DNA of 64,000 bases. Source: Symsagittifera roscoffensis (taxonomy: Eukaryota; Xenacoelomorpha; Acoela; Convolutidae). Positions 23,203 to 35,687 of this stretch are shown in pieces (position 1 is the stretch's first letter; the number at the start of each line of letters is the position of its first letter). Below the pieces are notes generated by a model, which had not been told where the DNA came from, ran no database searches, and worked only from the letters and a program-made list of their open reading frames with translations. Both the position numbers and the translations under genes were made by a program. The DNA lies in assembly GCF_963678635.1 (NCBI RefSeq), contig NC_087069.1:15538660-15602659 (forward strand), read 5' to 3'.

Positions 23203-25330
23203 ACGCTTGCGATTAGCAAGCGTCATCAAACCGGAAGATAGTCGTTTTTTCGCGTTAACAACTTTTTTTAACATAATCAATTGTATCTTGGCTTATAATG
23301 AATTCAAACTTCAATGCGTTCCCGGCCAACTTAACCTGGAGGTAAAGAACATGCAGGGAATGGCAAAGGTCCTGGGTTCATATCTGCCCAGGACCTTTTT
23401 TTTTTCAAACGAAAAATGTTCTGCTTCAAATAAAAATGTCGGTCAATTATTTCTCTGCTTATCTGCTGTGGGCTTAGTCTCAGAGTGGCTTCGTCTTTGC
23501 TGCGTGCTTTTTTAATACTGCTTTTAGTGTTTTATTAGTCTTATAGTTTGTAATTTTGTTTACCTTCACTTCGTATTTCCTTCTTTGTTTTTTTTGTTTC
23601 GCTTTAAAAAATTCTTGTTACAATCTTGTCTAAGTTGTCACATTTTGGAGTCGTTTTTTTTGCTGCTAGCTTTTTAAATATGGCTTTTAGTGTTTTATAT
23701 ATTCTTATAATTTGTATTTTGTTTACTTTGGTTTCGTATTTCCTTCTGTTTTTTTTTTTGTTTCGCTGAAAAAAATTCTTTGGCCCGAAACATTTCGGCC
23801 TATTTTTTATCGGCTTATTGACCTAAATTTGGGTAGTTGCAAGTAAAGTACAATTTTAACACTACTCATCGCATTTTTCAAGCTGGTTGTATGTTTACCA
23901 ATCGGTCTGTTGATTTTTTTTCGTTAATGAAAATTACTTCCAAATTTAGTGGAAAAATTTTAGTTTTTGCTCAGAAACCTTTTTGAGTTTCAAAGAAAAG
24001 GTACCAATTGAAAGACCGCTTACTCATCTGTGAGCCTGCATACTCGCCTAGAGTTTCTTTTTACTTGACCCCTCTGTCTACAGCCTTCGAGAAAGTCTGT
24101 GGGGAAATATTTGAGACATATTTCAATTTTTCCGTTTTCTCAAATAACCCCTCTCAAATTTTAGTTTTTAGTTTGAATGAATAAAAAAGTTTTGAAAAGT
24201 TCTATACATGAGCCGTTACGCCTAATTCTTGTTTGCACATAAATTTATTGGCCCCGGAATCGTCAAATTTTTGAATTTTGACCGTTATGTGAATCTTTTG
24301 ACTTCTAGAAAACTAACCTCTCAAATATGCTTTTGTCATTTTATTGGAAATAACGCCCCAGCTCCCCAGCTTCAGTGGCCGGTCACAAGATTTTTTACAC
24401 AAAAAGTTATCGCCATTTTTTGATTTTTGGAGAGTTTTTTTTAACTGTTTGTATATTCTCGAGAACTACTCTGCCATATCTGAGATTTTTGGTTCAGGTC
24501 AAGTAACGGGTTATGGGGAAACTAATTTGTTTATGCGACTATGCCCAAATTTTTCTGACACTAAAACCTATGGCCTCCGAGAATTTTGAATTTATCCACC
24601 ATGTTTTAAAAAAGTTTTGACTTTTATCGAGAAGTACCCTCCCGAATTTGAGATCTTGGGTTCAATTGAAACAACAGTTTGCGCAAATGTTTTTTGCATA
24701 AGCGATTACGCCTTTTTTCACGCAAAAAACTAAGATTCTCGAAAATTATTTTAATTTGTTAACCGTTTATTGGAATTTTCTCGCTAACTATTCTGCCAAA
24801 TCTGATATCATTGATAAATCGAAACAACATGTAGTTGAAAGTCTACTTTTATAATTAGCTATGCCCAGTTTGTGTAAGAAAAATTTATGGCCCTCAAACA
24901 AGTCAAAAATTTGAAACTTCGGTAGTTTTTTGGAAACTTTTTTACTCTACGCGAAAACTACCTTGCCAATTGTCAGGTTGTGTTCAATCGAGAAACCCGG
25001 TTTTGGGAATCATATCTGCTTATGTTGGCACAACCTGCTTTTTGCAGAAAAATTGACGGATTTTGGAAGGTCGTTTCTTTGTTTTTTTTTTTTTAGAATT
25101 TTGACTGTTTTTTAGAACCTTACTGACTTTTTTTAAATTTACGCAATCAAATCTCTAATGAAAAAATCAATTGAAAGAACCGGTTGCAATAATTGTTCAT
25201 GCAGAAGGGGCGACTCTTTATTTTTTGTAACCGAAATTGTTATCTTCTTATTTCTTTGTCAAATTGATTATCTCAAAACTTTTTCATTCTTTTCAATAAT
25301 TTTACTAGAGAAACAACTAAGTTTTTTAGC
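23203..25330 (+). mobile_element. HINE/pearl-like element: hairpin head and ~162 bp monomer array
   Basis: An intact head hairpin (GCTTGCGATTAGCAAGC) is at 23203-23223. Monomers run from about 24000 to 25300. The block 'aaaa(a)(g/c)tatg/atcgcc' recurs near 24400, 24562, 24725, 24888 and 25047, i.e. every 159-163 bp. Each unit carries a run like 'tctcgagaactac' and 'caatcgaaacaacagg'. The last units from 24843 on are inside the 3.85 kb duplication. No tail with CTAG was found before the MIF exons at 25748. Confidence 0.6.
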
Positions 25331-25479
25331 AAAGTCCAATTTTTGAAATCAAATTTTTCGTGCCGCCTGAGTATAGCAATTTCATTCAATATCAAACACG
25401 TACATCAAGGTTTAACTGAGACCCTAGTTGTTTTGTATCGAGATAAAGGAAATTTTTTTCCACCTTTGTTTTTTGTTTA

Positions 25480-25545
25480 TAATGTATCTTTTATAATGTA
25501 TTTTTGTTTATAATGTATCGTTTATAATGTATCGTATAATGAGTG
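25480..25545. repeat. TATAATGTATC-type microsatellite
   Basis: Five imperfect repeats of 'tttataatgtatc/t'. The same tract is at 29330-29390 in the duplicate. Confidence 0.8.
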
Positions 25546-25747
25546 GTGCGAAACTCTGCTTCGTCTGTGTTCATAAGTTAATTGGTCCAACCAAAAAACA
25601 AAGGGCTAATTTTTTTAAAAGTGCGGACTGATTTCTTTTTTGAGCTCGGCTCTTTTCCTTCCATTATTTTGAATTCGATTTGGATTTTTATTGAGCATAT
25701 CTATTTATTCACGTTCTGCTGAGTCCTTTAAAAAATCTTTTTCTAAT

Positions 25748-26277
25748 TTACCTCTCTTCTGGGAAATCAGGTAGCTCAATTTTCGCACTCTCCTTGATCA
25801 TATTAATCAGCAGAGATGAATTGTATTCAGAGAAGAGAATTGATTTGGACTGAGCTGTTATCTCCACCAGAAGAACTGGCTCCTGGTTTAGTTTGAGATT
25901 CATGTACACGCCAGAGTTCAAAGTTACCAAAACATGCTAAAACGAAAAAAAAACAGTTCTTCAATTACTATATTTATCGATTATTAATTAATTCTTCTTT
26001 TAAATCTAATGAGAGTTCCCTCATAAATTGCCCAATAAAAATTCCACCAATGAGATGAATTACTGTTGAGGTTCAGTTTTCGACAGCTAATTTTCTTAAA
26101 GTATGTTTTTGTATATTCATCAGCCCTATAGGTCCATAAAAACATGCAATATTTTTTCACCTCTTCTGGAATTTCGAACAACACCTGCAAAGCGTGAACA
26201 ATCCGTTTGTTCGTCTCGTCTTGTTTATACTCCAGATGGTACGCTGGAATATTAGTTGTAATCTTCACTAATGCCAT
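25748..26277 (-). pseudogene. MIF-family exons 1-2, copy A (third exon not found)
   Basis: Exon 1 is 26277-26161 (MALVKITTNIPAYHL to FEIPEE, donor GAG|GTGAAA, phase 0). Exon 2 is 25936-25752 (HVLVTLNSGVYMNLKLNQEP, LLVEITAQSK, LLINMIKESAKIELP, phase 2 donor AG|GTAAAT). The order T-N-I-P, PEE-VLV-LNSG, EP-LLVEIT and the two intron positions fit macrophage migration inhibitory factor / D-dopachrome tautomerase. That family starts Met-Pro, and Pro is the catalytic base; here residue 2 is Ala. The third family exon, which would carry the conserved YIN-type strand, was not found downstream. Without it the frame stops at TAA (25750-25748) after 101 residues; the family has about 115-120. It is flanked on both sides by repeat monomers. 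Either a captured fragment or a gene with a distant exon 3. Confidence 0.7.
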
Positions 26278-26689
26278 TAAAACTGATAGTGATTACAACT
26301 GTCAACAAACCTATAAACTAGATAATAATAATTTAGTATATCGTGAATCAGTCAATGGAACAAGTTGCTTTGTAAACGTTTTGGCGATATAATACAAACG
26401 TTTTTCAGATAAAAAAAGTCCGTTTAATGTTTTGAGCATTTTTTTGCATTTGAGTTATTATTCGAAGATACAATTTTCATTGAGTTAAAATTATATTTGT
26501 TGTAGGAATCTAATTGTGTGCAAGAAGTTTATGAATCGGAACCAATATATAGTAACATATGTGAACGGACGAACTCAACCATAGCCATGGTTTAAAAAAA
26601 CATATAAAAATAGCAAATACGAAGCAGGATAGAACTGGTGGCAGAGATTTTTCTAAAATCACGACTGAATGTGCTCTAATCTGATATTC

Positions 26690-28050
26690 CTGTTTGATAA
26701 AACAGGTGTTATGAAAAGGTATGGGTTTGGTTTTGTAAGCGACATTTTTTAAGACGCTTTCGATGATTTTTTCAATTTTCGCAAAACTTTAAAAATTTTT
26801 TTGTCAAAATCTATAAACCGATGTTTTAAAAGAGTAATACAGAAAGAAAGACTAACTTCAACACTAAGTTCAAGCTTACTCCATTAGTATTTTTTTTTAC
26901 CTCACTCCACTTTCTCCAGCTTTTGGGATTTTCAATGAAGAAAATGCTTGACCCTAATTTGAATAAAACTTTTAGGTTATCTTAAAAACTGCCATACTAA
27001 ATTTGAGATTAAGTGTTCAATAAAAAAACAGGTAGTGATTTTCTCCACTGCATAAACTGCAACACCATATTATTTTAAGACAAAATGTTAAGACCCTAGA
27101 AGTTTTAGAGATTTTGATTGCTTTTGGGAACTCGTTTTTTTGAAAACTACTCTGCCAAAGGAGAGATTGCGGGTTCTTCTAAATAACAGGTGATAGGACT
27201 ATTCCTTTGATGAACAACAATATTCTATTTTCGAAAGTTTGACCGAATTTGATTTTTTCTCTGAAACTGCGAAAATACCTGAGGTACAGTTTTCAACTAA
27301 GAGAGCAAGCTTTGCAAATCTTTTTTGCATTAAGCGCTAGGCTGAAATTATTGAAGGAAGAAAGTTTGCTTTGAAGCTCAGAAAGGGTCAGTTTTTTGAC
27401 ATTTTGATAGCTTTTTGGAAATTTTCTATTTTTTTTAAGAACCACTTCGATAAATTTGAGCTTAAAAGTTTGACCGAAACTACAGGTTGTGCGAACTTCA
27501 CTATACAAGTGGCTATTCCCAGTTCTTGCGACATAGTTTTATTAGACATTAGTTCTTAATTATAGCCAGGAAAATGTCCCAAAATTTTTTTACTCTATTG
27601 AAAACCACCCTCCCGCAACTAAGATTAGATGTTCAACCGAAATAATAGGTATTATGAATGTTCTTTGCATAAGCTGCTAGTCCCTAATTATTGCAGAAAA
27701 TAAAACACGAGCTTGGAAAAAGTCTTTTTTGTACAAATTTTATTGTTATTGTCTTCTCTTGAAAAGCTTCTCTTGAAAACTACTCTGCCAAATCTGAGAT
27801 CAATGGTTTAATTGAAAAAACAGATTGTGCAAAAAGTCTCTGCGCAAGCGTCTACTTGCGTCTAGAAAATTAAAATGCAACTTCTATTTCCCGTCACTGT
27901 ACAATGCCAAATCTCAGATGAAGGGTTCAATTAATCAACCAAGTTTGAATAGACAATTTTGGCGAGGATTGCACTAAAACCTTTTCAAATGGTCAAGATT
28001 AGACTCTTGGAACCATTTTTCAGACATCACAAACAACCATCTCATTTCTG
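26690..28050 (+). repeat. ~160 bp monomer array, copy A
   Basis: It opens with the block 'cctgtttgataaaacaggtgttatg', homologous to 3305 and 20090, then carries degenerate monomers of about 155-160 bp (phase marks near 27080, 27230, 27370, 27540, 27695). It has no head hairpin of its own. It is more diverged than the array at 24000-25300. Confidence 0.6.
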
Positions 28051-29596
28051 AAAGTAAGCAAAAATTGAACAGAGATGTTTCAATCATCTCCCCTGTAAAA
28101 GTATTTTTTGTTTGTATTTTTGATAGGGAGTCAATCAAGGACGTAAAAGTCCATTTTAAAACGCTTTGAAGAAGTTTGAAAATTACGGATAACTTTTCGC
28201 ATCAGTATATTTTCTTTGAGAAAATTATCAGACAAATAACTTAAGCTTTTAACGGGCCTAGTATCACTCGACCTATGCCAATGAATTTTTTGCAGTACCC
28301 GATTTTGAGGAGGAAAAAAACATTTAAAAAATAAAAAACATTCGAATCCATACTTCTTCACCAATTTCAGCGGTCGCATTTTATTTGCATTCAGGTTTTT
28401 TACATTTACAGTCATGAGAAAAATCAGTTTTTAGTTTCAACCAGCGTTTTATTCTATTTTCATTTAGTGGTGTGACGTTTTAACCATTTTAAGTCTTTCA
28501 AAAGAACCTAACTGGATCAATCCACAAGCGGAAGTATTTGTCCAATCAATTACAGCACATTGTACAATTGTTCTATTTGTTGTGAAAATATCCGGGAAAA
28601 CTTAGACTGCCGTCAAAAAACAGCTGATTTAATATTGAGCATTTCCACGCTGATGATTAAAAATAGTCGAAAAAAACTCCATCAAAAAAGCCTACTTTTA
28701 TAATTAGCTATGCCCAGTTTGTGTAAGAAAAATTTATGGCCCTCAAACAAGTCAAAAATTTGAAACTTCGGCAGTTTTTTGGAAACTTTTTTACTCTACG
28801 CGAAAACTACCTTGCCAATTGTCAGGTTGTGTTCAATCGAGAAACCCGGTTTTGGGAATCATATCTGCTTATGTTGGCACAACCTGCTTTTTGCAGAAAA
28901 ATTGACGGATTTTGGAAGGTCGTTTCTTTGTTTTTTTTTTTTACAATTTTGACTGTTTTTTAGAACCTTACTGACTTTTTTAAATTTACGCAATCAAATC
29001 TCTAATGAAAAAATCAATTGAAAGAACCGGTTGCAATAATTGTTCATGCAGAAGGGGCGACTCTTTATTTTTTGTAACCGAAATTGTTATCTTCTTATTT
29101 CTTTGTAAAATTGATTATCTCAAAACTTTTTCATTCTTTTCAATAATTTTACTAGAGAAACAACTAAGTTTTTTTTAGCAAAGTCCAATTTTTGAAATCA
29201 AATTTTTCGTGCCGCCTGAGTATAGCAATTTCAATCAATATCAAACACGTACATCAAGGTTTAACTGAGACCCTAGTTGTTTTGTATCGAGATAAAGGAA
29301 ATTTTTTTCCACCTTTGTTTTTTGTTTATAATGTATCTTTTATAATGTATTTTTGTTTATAATGTATCGTTTATAATGTATCGTATAATGAGTGGTGCAA
29401 AACTCTGCTTCGTCTGTGTTCATAAGTTAATTGGTCCAACCAAAAAACAAAGGGCTAATTTTTTTAAAAGTGCGGACTGATTTCTTTTTTGAGCTCGGCT
29501 CTTTTCCTTCCATTATTTTGAATTCGATTTGGATTTTTATTGAGCATATCTATTTATTCACGTTCTGCTGAGTCCTTTAAAAAATCTTTTTCTAAT

Positions 29597-30127
29597 TTAC
29601 CTCTCTTCTGGGAAATCAGGTAGCTCAATTTTCGCACTCTCCTTGATCATATTAATCAGCAGAGATGAATTGTATTCAGAGAAGAGAATTGATTTGGACT
29701 GAGCTGTTATCTCCACCAGAAGAACTGGCTCCTGGTTTAGTTTGAGATTCATGTACACGCCAGAGTTCAAAGTTACCAAAACATGCTAAAACGAAAAAAA
29801 AAACAGTTCTTCAATTACTATATTTATCGATTATTAATTAATTCTTCTTTTAAATCTAATGAGAGTTCCCTCATAAATTGCCCAATAAAAATTCCACCAA
29901 TGAGATGAATTACTGTTGAGGTTCAGTTTTCGACAGCTAATTTTCTTAAAGTATGTTTTTGTATATTCATCAGCCCTATAGGTCCATAAAAACATGCAAT
30001 ATTTTTTCACCTCTTCTGGAATTTCGAACAACACCTGCAAAGCGTGAACAATCCGTTTGTTCGTCTCGTCTTGTTTATACTCCAGATGGTACGCTGGAAT
30101 ATTAGTTGTAATCTTCACTAATGCCAT
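29597..30127 (-). pseudogene. MIF-family exons 1-2, copy B
   Basis: Exon 1 is 30127-30011 and exon 2 is 29785-29601, with the predicted residues identical to copy A (25748-26277), including Ala at position 2. Reading frames and splice sites are undamaged in both copies, so either the duplication is very young or the frame is under constraint. No exon 3 lies between the two copies. Confidence 0.7.
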
Positions 30128-30539
30128 TAAAACTGATAGTGATTACAACTGTCAACAAACCTATAAACTAGATAATAATAATTTAGTATATCGTGAATCA
30201 GTCAATGGAACAAGTTGCTTTGTAAACGTTTTGGCGATATAATACAAACGTTTTTCAGATAAAAAAAGTCCGTTTAATGTTTTGAGCATTTTTTTTGCAT
30301 TTGAGTTATTATTCGAAGATACAATTTTCATTGAGTTAAAATTATATTTGTTGTAGGAATCTAATTGTGTGCAAGAAGTTTATGAATCGGAACCAATATA
30401 TAGTAACATATGTGAACGGACGAACTCAACCATAGCCATGGTTTTAAAAAACATATAAAAATAGCAAATACGAAGCAGGATAGAACTGGTGGCAGAGATT
30501 TTTCTAAAATCACGACTGAATGTGCTCTAATCTGATATT

Positions 30540-31900
30540 CCTGTTTGATAAAACAGGTGTTATGAAAAGGTATGGGTTTGGTTTTGTAAGCGACATTTTT
30601 TAAGACGCTTTCGATGATTTTTTCAATTTTCGCAAAACTTTAAATTTTTTTTTGTCAAAATCTATAAACCGATGTTTTAAAAGAGTAATACAGAAAGAAA
30701 GACTAACTTCAACACTAAGTTCAAGCTTACTCCATTAGTATTTTTTTTTACCTCACTCCACTTTCTCCAGCTTTTGGGATTTTCAATGAAGAAAATGCTT
30801 GACCCTAATTTGAATAAAACTTTTAGGTTATCTTAAAAACTGCCATACTAAATTTGAGATTAAGTGTTCAATAAAAAAACAGGTAGTGATTTTCTCCACT
30901 GCATAAACTGCAACACCATATTATTTTAAGACAAAATGTTAAGACCCTAGAAGTTTTAGAGATTTTGATTGCTTTTGGGAACTCGTTTTTTTGAAAACTA
31001 CTCTGCCAAAGGAGAGATTGCGGGTTCTTCTAAATAACAGGTGATAGGACTATTCCTTTGATGAACAACAATATTCTATTTTCGAAAGTTTGACCGAATT
31101 TGATTTTTTCTCTGAAACTGCGAAAATACCTGAGGTGCAGTTTTTAACTAAGAGAGCAAGCTTTGCAAATCTTTTTTGCATTAAGCGCTAGGCTGAAATT
31201 ATTGAAGGAAGAAAGTTTGCTTTGAAGCTCAGAAAGGGTCAGTTTTTTGACATTTTGATAGCTTTTTGGAAATTTTCTATTTTTTTAAGAACCACTTCGA
31301 TAAATTTGAGGTTAAAAGTTTGACCGAAACTACAGGTTGTGCGAACTTCACTATACAAGTGGCTATTCCCAGTTCTTGCGACATAGTTTTATTAGACATT
31401 AGTTCTTAATTATAGCCAGGAAAATGTCCCAAAATTTTTTTTACTCTATTGAAAACCACCCTCCCGCAACTAAGATTAGATGTTCAACCGAAATAATAGG
31501 TATTATGAATGTTCTTTGCATAAGCTGCTAGTCCCTAATTATTGCAGAAAATAAAACACGAGCTTGGAAAAAGTCTTTTTTGTACAAATTTTATTGTTAT
31601 TGTCTTCTCTTGAAAAGCTTCTCTTGAAAACTACTCTGCCAAATCTGAGATCAATGGTTTAATTGAAAAAACAGATTGTGCAAAAAGTCTCTGCGCAAGC
31701 GTCTACTTGCGTCTAGAAAATTAAAATGCAACTTCTATTTCCCGTCACTGTACAATGCCAAATCTCAGATGAAGGGTTCAATTAATCAACCAAGTTTGAA
31801 TAGACAATTTTGGCGAGGATTGCACTAAAACCTTTTCAAATGGTCAAGATTAGACTCTTGGAACCATTTTTCAGACATCACAAACAACCATCTCATTTCT
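30540..31900 (+). repeat. ~160 bp monomer array, copy B
   Basis: Duplicate of the array at 26690-28050, with the same start block and spacing and only scattered base differences. Confidence 0.6.
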
Positions 31901-32542
31901 GAAAGTAAGCAAAAATTGAACAGAGATGTTTCAATCATCTCCCCTGTAAAAGTATTTTTTGTTTGTATTTTTGATAGGGAGTCAATCAAGGACGTAAAAG
32001 TCCATTTTAAAACGCTTTGAAGAAGTTTGAAAATTACGGATAACTTTTCGCATCAGTATATTTTCTTTGAGAAAATTATCAGACAAATAACTTAAGCTTT
32101 TAACGGGCCTAGTATCACTCGACCTATGCCAATGAATTTTTTGTAGTACCCGATTTTGAGGAGGAAAAAACATTTAAAAAATAAAAAACATTCGAATCCA
32201 TACTTCTTCACCAATTTCAGCGGTCGCATTTTATTTGCATTCAGGTTTTTTACATTTACAGTCATGAGAAAAATCAGTTTTTAGTTTCAACCAGCGTTTT
32301 ATTCTATTTTCATTTAGTGGTGTGACGTTTTAACCATTTTAAGTCTTTCAAAAGAACCTAACTGGATCAATCCACAAGCGGAAGTATTTGTCCAATCAAT
32401 TACAGCACATTGTACAATTGTTCTATTTGTTGTGAAAATATCCGGGAAAACTTAGACTGCCGTCAACAGCTGATTTAATATTGAGCATTTCCACGCTGAT
32501 GATTAAAAATAGTCGAAAAAAACTCCATCAAAAATTTGGTAA

Positions 32543-33058
32543 CTATACACAATTATGATGAAAAAATTGATAACTGTACACAAGTCTGATAAAAAAATAA
32601 ATATTAAGTTGCTGGTATACACGCCGAAGACAATCAAATGTCTCTTTAGTCAAAAACAGGAAAACAAGTTCTTTGAATCCGCGCCAAGTATCTTTTTCAG
32701 TCCTTTGTCCGCCTTTTTGCTGTTTTGAAAAAGTCAAGATCATTGTATTCCGAAGAAAAATTGGAATGAAAAAACTCAAAACTTTTTGTTCCTTCAACGA
32801 CCGTGTTTGCACTACAAAAATTTTTATTAATTGGAACACGCTTGACCGGCCAAACTACACTGTCGTAGCAAATGTTTCTATTTTACAATCCAGTAAACCC
32901 GGATAAAAAAGTTCATGTTCTTTGTTTTTAAAACTGATCTCAGCATATCTTCCATTTCCGGAGACAGCATCAAAAACGCAAATAAATTCATCGTTCATTG
33001 CATGTGGAAAACAAAGTTCTTTTTCTTGTGACGATACTATTGGCCGTTTAAAATTCAT
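32543..33058 (-). other. Two adjacent unrecognised reading frames
   Basis: 33058-32855 (67 residues, starts MNFKRPIVSSQEKEL, contains FICVFDAVSGNGRYAEISF) is followed after a stop and in another frame by 32839-32543 (98 residues, contains KQQKGGQRTEKDTWRGFKEL and FDCLRRVYQQL). Residue composition is more protein-like than neighbouring shadow frames, and both lie on the same strand in series. I recognise neither. They may be a decayed gene or transposon fragment. Confidence 0.25.
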
Positions 33059-34561
33059 AATTTTTAACGAAAAATGGTCACAGTATTTAAATTAATTTAC
33101 GCAAAAGTTGTTGGGACAATTCAGATGTAGTAATTTAGATAGCTCTCTAAATCTTCAACGGGAACTAACATCATCTTTTGGAAATTTTGCTGCCTTTATT
33201 TTCTTCAGTTTCGGGCACATTTCATTGCAATGGAGATATAAAACAATTTTTTTTGAACAGTCGGGAAAAAAGATGTATTAAAATCAAATTAAAATCAATT
33301 TCGTTGAGAAATTCAAACAAGTAAGACCCTACTTGACTTATCTACTTGAGAATTATGGCAAAAGCTCGACAACAAGAACAAAGCAGAGTTTTTTTAACTT
33401 CAGTGAAGATTTTTTTTTCTCAAAAACAAACTAAAATAATTTTCCATTTTTTCAATCCTTTTTCTTCACTTTTTCATGTTGACATATTTTATTGCAGCTT
33501 AGAGCCTCGAAAGTAATTTTAAAAAGGTTGTCATAAATTGAATTTCATTGAAAAGTAGAGTGAGGGGAACTGAGAAGAGCCTGTTCGAGTTAACTACAAA
33601 ATCATTGTTCAGCTGTTTCCACTAACTTCGTCAGCGTATAAATATTTAGCCGCCGATCTTATGGAACGTGAAAACAAGCAAAAAAACGACACAGGCAGTT
33701 CTGGTTGAATATTACAAGTACAAGTTTGGTAGTTTTCGGAATCGGCAGTGAGATCGCAAAATTTGGAGTCTCACGTTTTCCCATCTGCGCCACGGGCCAT
33801 TGAAACTTTTCTAACACTAGACACAAATGAAGCAGCTAAGGTTGCTAACAAATTTGCTATGCAGAACACTGCCACCAAATGTAATGAACAATAGAGCTAT
33901 TTGCGGCATTGCAACTCCGACCAGTAGCTAAGGAACCTCATAATCTTCCCTCTGTGCCATGGTCTATTTCTACAAAGCGTGATTACAGCAAATGAGCACT
34001 TTTATTTACGTGGTGGTATGGAAAAAAGTAGAGTCACATAACACACTTCTCGGGCTAGCGCGCTGGTAATGAACAACACTTTTTTCAAAACACGCCGAAT
34101 GAGTAAAAATTGGATCAGTAAGTTATTAATCCAATGGGAAATCTAAAAATTAAAATCCACGTTTAATCTAAATGTCTTGAACACTTTCCATGTTCTTTAT
34201 TAGATTAGGTTAATTGTCTCGATTAAGGATCATGAACTGAACTTTGAAACCAAAAGCGGCAAAAAGTCTTACTTATACTGATGCAATTTCAGACTTTACT
34301 GAAGCATGACTTTTTCTAAAGCATAGCTTAACCTCATTTGCCCTTTTTTATTGATGGCTTGAGGGGTCTTTATTAGATACTGCACTCGTCTAGTAGCAAA
34401 AAAGTGTATCCTCCCAAACAGATAATTTCTTTGTTGATGGTGGTAGCTATAAAGTAAAAAATTCGGATCAAATATTCATGAATGCTAGTTGCATCAAAAA
34501 GGTAATCAAATTCCTTGCCACTGAACAGGCCCTTTCAATGATCAAGCACTGCCAAAAATGT
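33059..34561. other. Intergenic sequence, nothing recognised
   Basis: AT-rich unique-looking sequence. No exon with convincing splice sites and family similarity was found on either strand. Confidence 0.4.
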
Positions 34562-34759
34562 GGAGAAAAATGAACTCCAAGGCAGCGGGGAAAACGGTTT
34601 ATCTGATGTTAACATCATCTCAATTAATAAGTATGCTAAGTTAAGTTATATTCGCAGACGTCGCTAAGCAGAACCGTTAACTTCGCATACTTATTAATTG
34701 AGATGATGTTAAGATCAGATAAACCGTTTTCCCCGCTGCCTTGGAGTACCATTTTCTCC
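34562..34759. repeat. Foldback element with ~75-85 bp arms
   Basis: The left arm from 34562 (GGAGAAAAATG, then CCAAGGCAGCGGGGAAAACG) is mirrored by the right arm ending at 34759 (CGTTTTCCCCGCTGCCTTGG). Pairing continues inward through CTCAATTAATAAGTATGC / GCATACTTATTAATTGAG and weakly into AAGTTAA / TTAACTT. The unpaired loop is about 30 nt. Non-coding; a MITE-like foldback or large hairpin. Confidence 0.88.
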
Positions 34760-34770
34760 TTAAATTTTTT

Positions 34771-34863
34771 CAAGCTTCCAAAAACAGCAAAAATTGACTG
34801 GTTCGATAGAAGTAATTATTACCTTTATCCAAACTCTCATAGTTTGCTGTTTTTGAAAGCTTA
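34771..34863. repeat. Second hairpin, 20 bp arms
   Basis: AAGCTTCCAAAAACAGCAAA at 34771 pairs with TTTGCTGTTTTTGAAAGCTT at 34844-34863, one mismatch, ~53-nt loop. It follows the larger foldback by about ten bases. Confidence 0.8.
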
Positions 34864-34869
34864 GAACTC

Positions 34870-35687
34870 ATCATTTTTTAAAATTTCTCGGAAAAACAGC
34901 GAAATACAATGATGAATTGATGTATCAACATTTCGATGCATGGATTGACACTTACATAGCTTCATACAATAAACAGAACCCGCTGTATATAAAACAGTAA
35001 TTTCACTCCTGACTTGCCAAAATCCATGTATTTAATTTAAATGACATTTAAAGCAGCAAAGTTTCGAGCATGGAGCATATAACTTATCACAACATAGCCA
35101 AAAAAAGTAGAATAATAATCATTTCATGCCGAAATCGATATAATCGGGTAATTTATTCGGGCATTTATGGCATCGCAATTATCATAAAACCTTTTTAAAA
35201 CTAACTTCATTTAGATGACTCAATACTAATACATTTTATTTGTTCATCTTCCAGTGAAGCGTTAGTTTTAAAAGTAAGAATCAACAAGAAAATTGTACAA
35301 AATTAAAAATGAATCAAGCTTTGCAACATATAATAAATACTCTGCTAAACTAAGTATTTTTCACTGATTCTATTGAAAAAAAAACTTATTGCTGGGGTTG
35401 AAAATTTGCATAACTTATATCGGAAAATCTTGACATAACATTTCATTGCAAAAGTAGCTCGAGTTTTTGAAAGTTTCTTTTTATCGCTAAAACTTCTCGC
35501 TCCTTTGCTATTGGATCTTTGGAGCCTTTTTCTTTTTGTTGACAAAGTAGACTTTTGGCTTTTTAGTTTTTGTACCAGATTCTTCCGTAAAAAATTTCCG
35601 TTTTCCACAAGTTTCTCGATTCAAAAAATGTGTTTAAATTAGTCCATTTTTTCCAGATCGTGTCTTTTGTTTATTTGCACTGCTTCT
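34870..35687. other. Intergenic / reticulon 3' flank
   Basis: Holds the 3' UTR of the minus-strand reticulon gene. Candidate polyadenylation hexamers (TTTATT on this strand) occur at 35670 and near 35238. The minus-strand frame at 35345-35608 is lysine-rich, lacks a recognisable motif and is probably UTR. Confidence 0.4.

Larger units (their letters stand above)
24843..28691. repeat. Tandem duplication, copy A (3.85 kb)
   Basis: Starting at 'ctacttttataattagctat' the sequence repeats at 28692 with an offset of 3849 bases, nearly without change, until 'aactccatcaaaaa' at its end. Copies abut directly. Contents: the end of one monomer array, an AT microsatellite (25480-25545), two MIF-family exons on the minus strand, and a second monomer array. 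Differences are single substitutions and homopolymer length. Confidence 0.92.
28692..32536. repeat. Tandem duplication, copy B (3.85 kb)
   Basis: Second copy of 24843-28691, directly abutting it. Homopolymer differences (for example in the T-run at 29170 and the A-run before MIF exon 2) and a few substitutions separate the copies. The match ends at about 32536, after which unique sequence resumes. Confidence 0.92.

Noticed and set aside
23203-25330. CRISPR-like array
   Set aside because: Units are ~162 bp, diverged and without unique spacers; the sequence is animal nuclear DNA.
25984-26277. Single 97-codon minus-strand gene, or a proteasome-chaperone-like gene
   Set aside because: Splicing at GAG|GTGAAA to the next exon restores a continuous MIF-type pattern (PEE-VLV-LNSG), which explains the sequence better.
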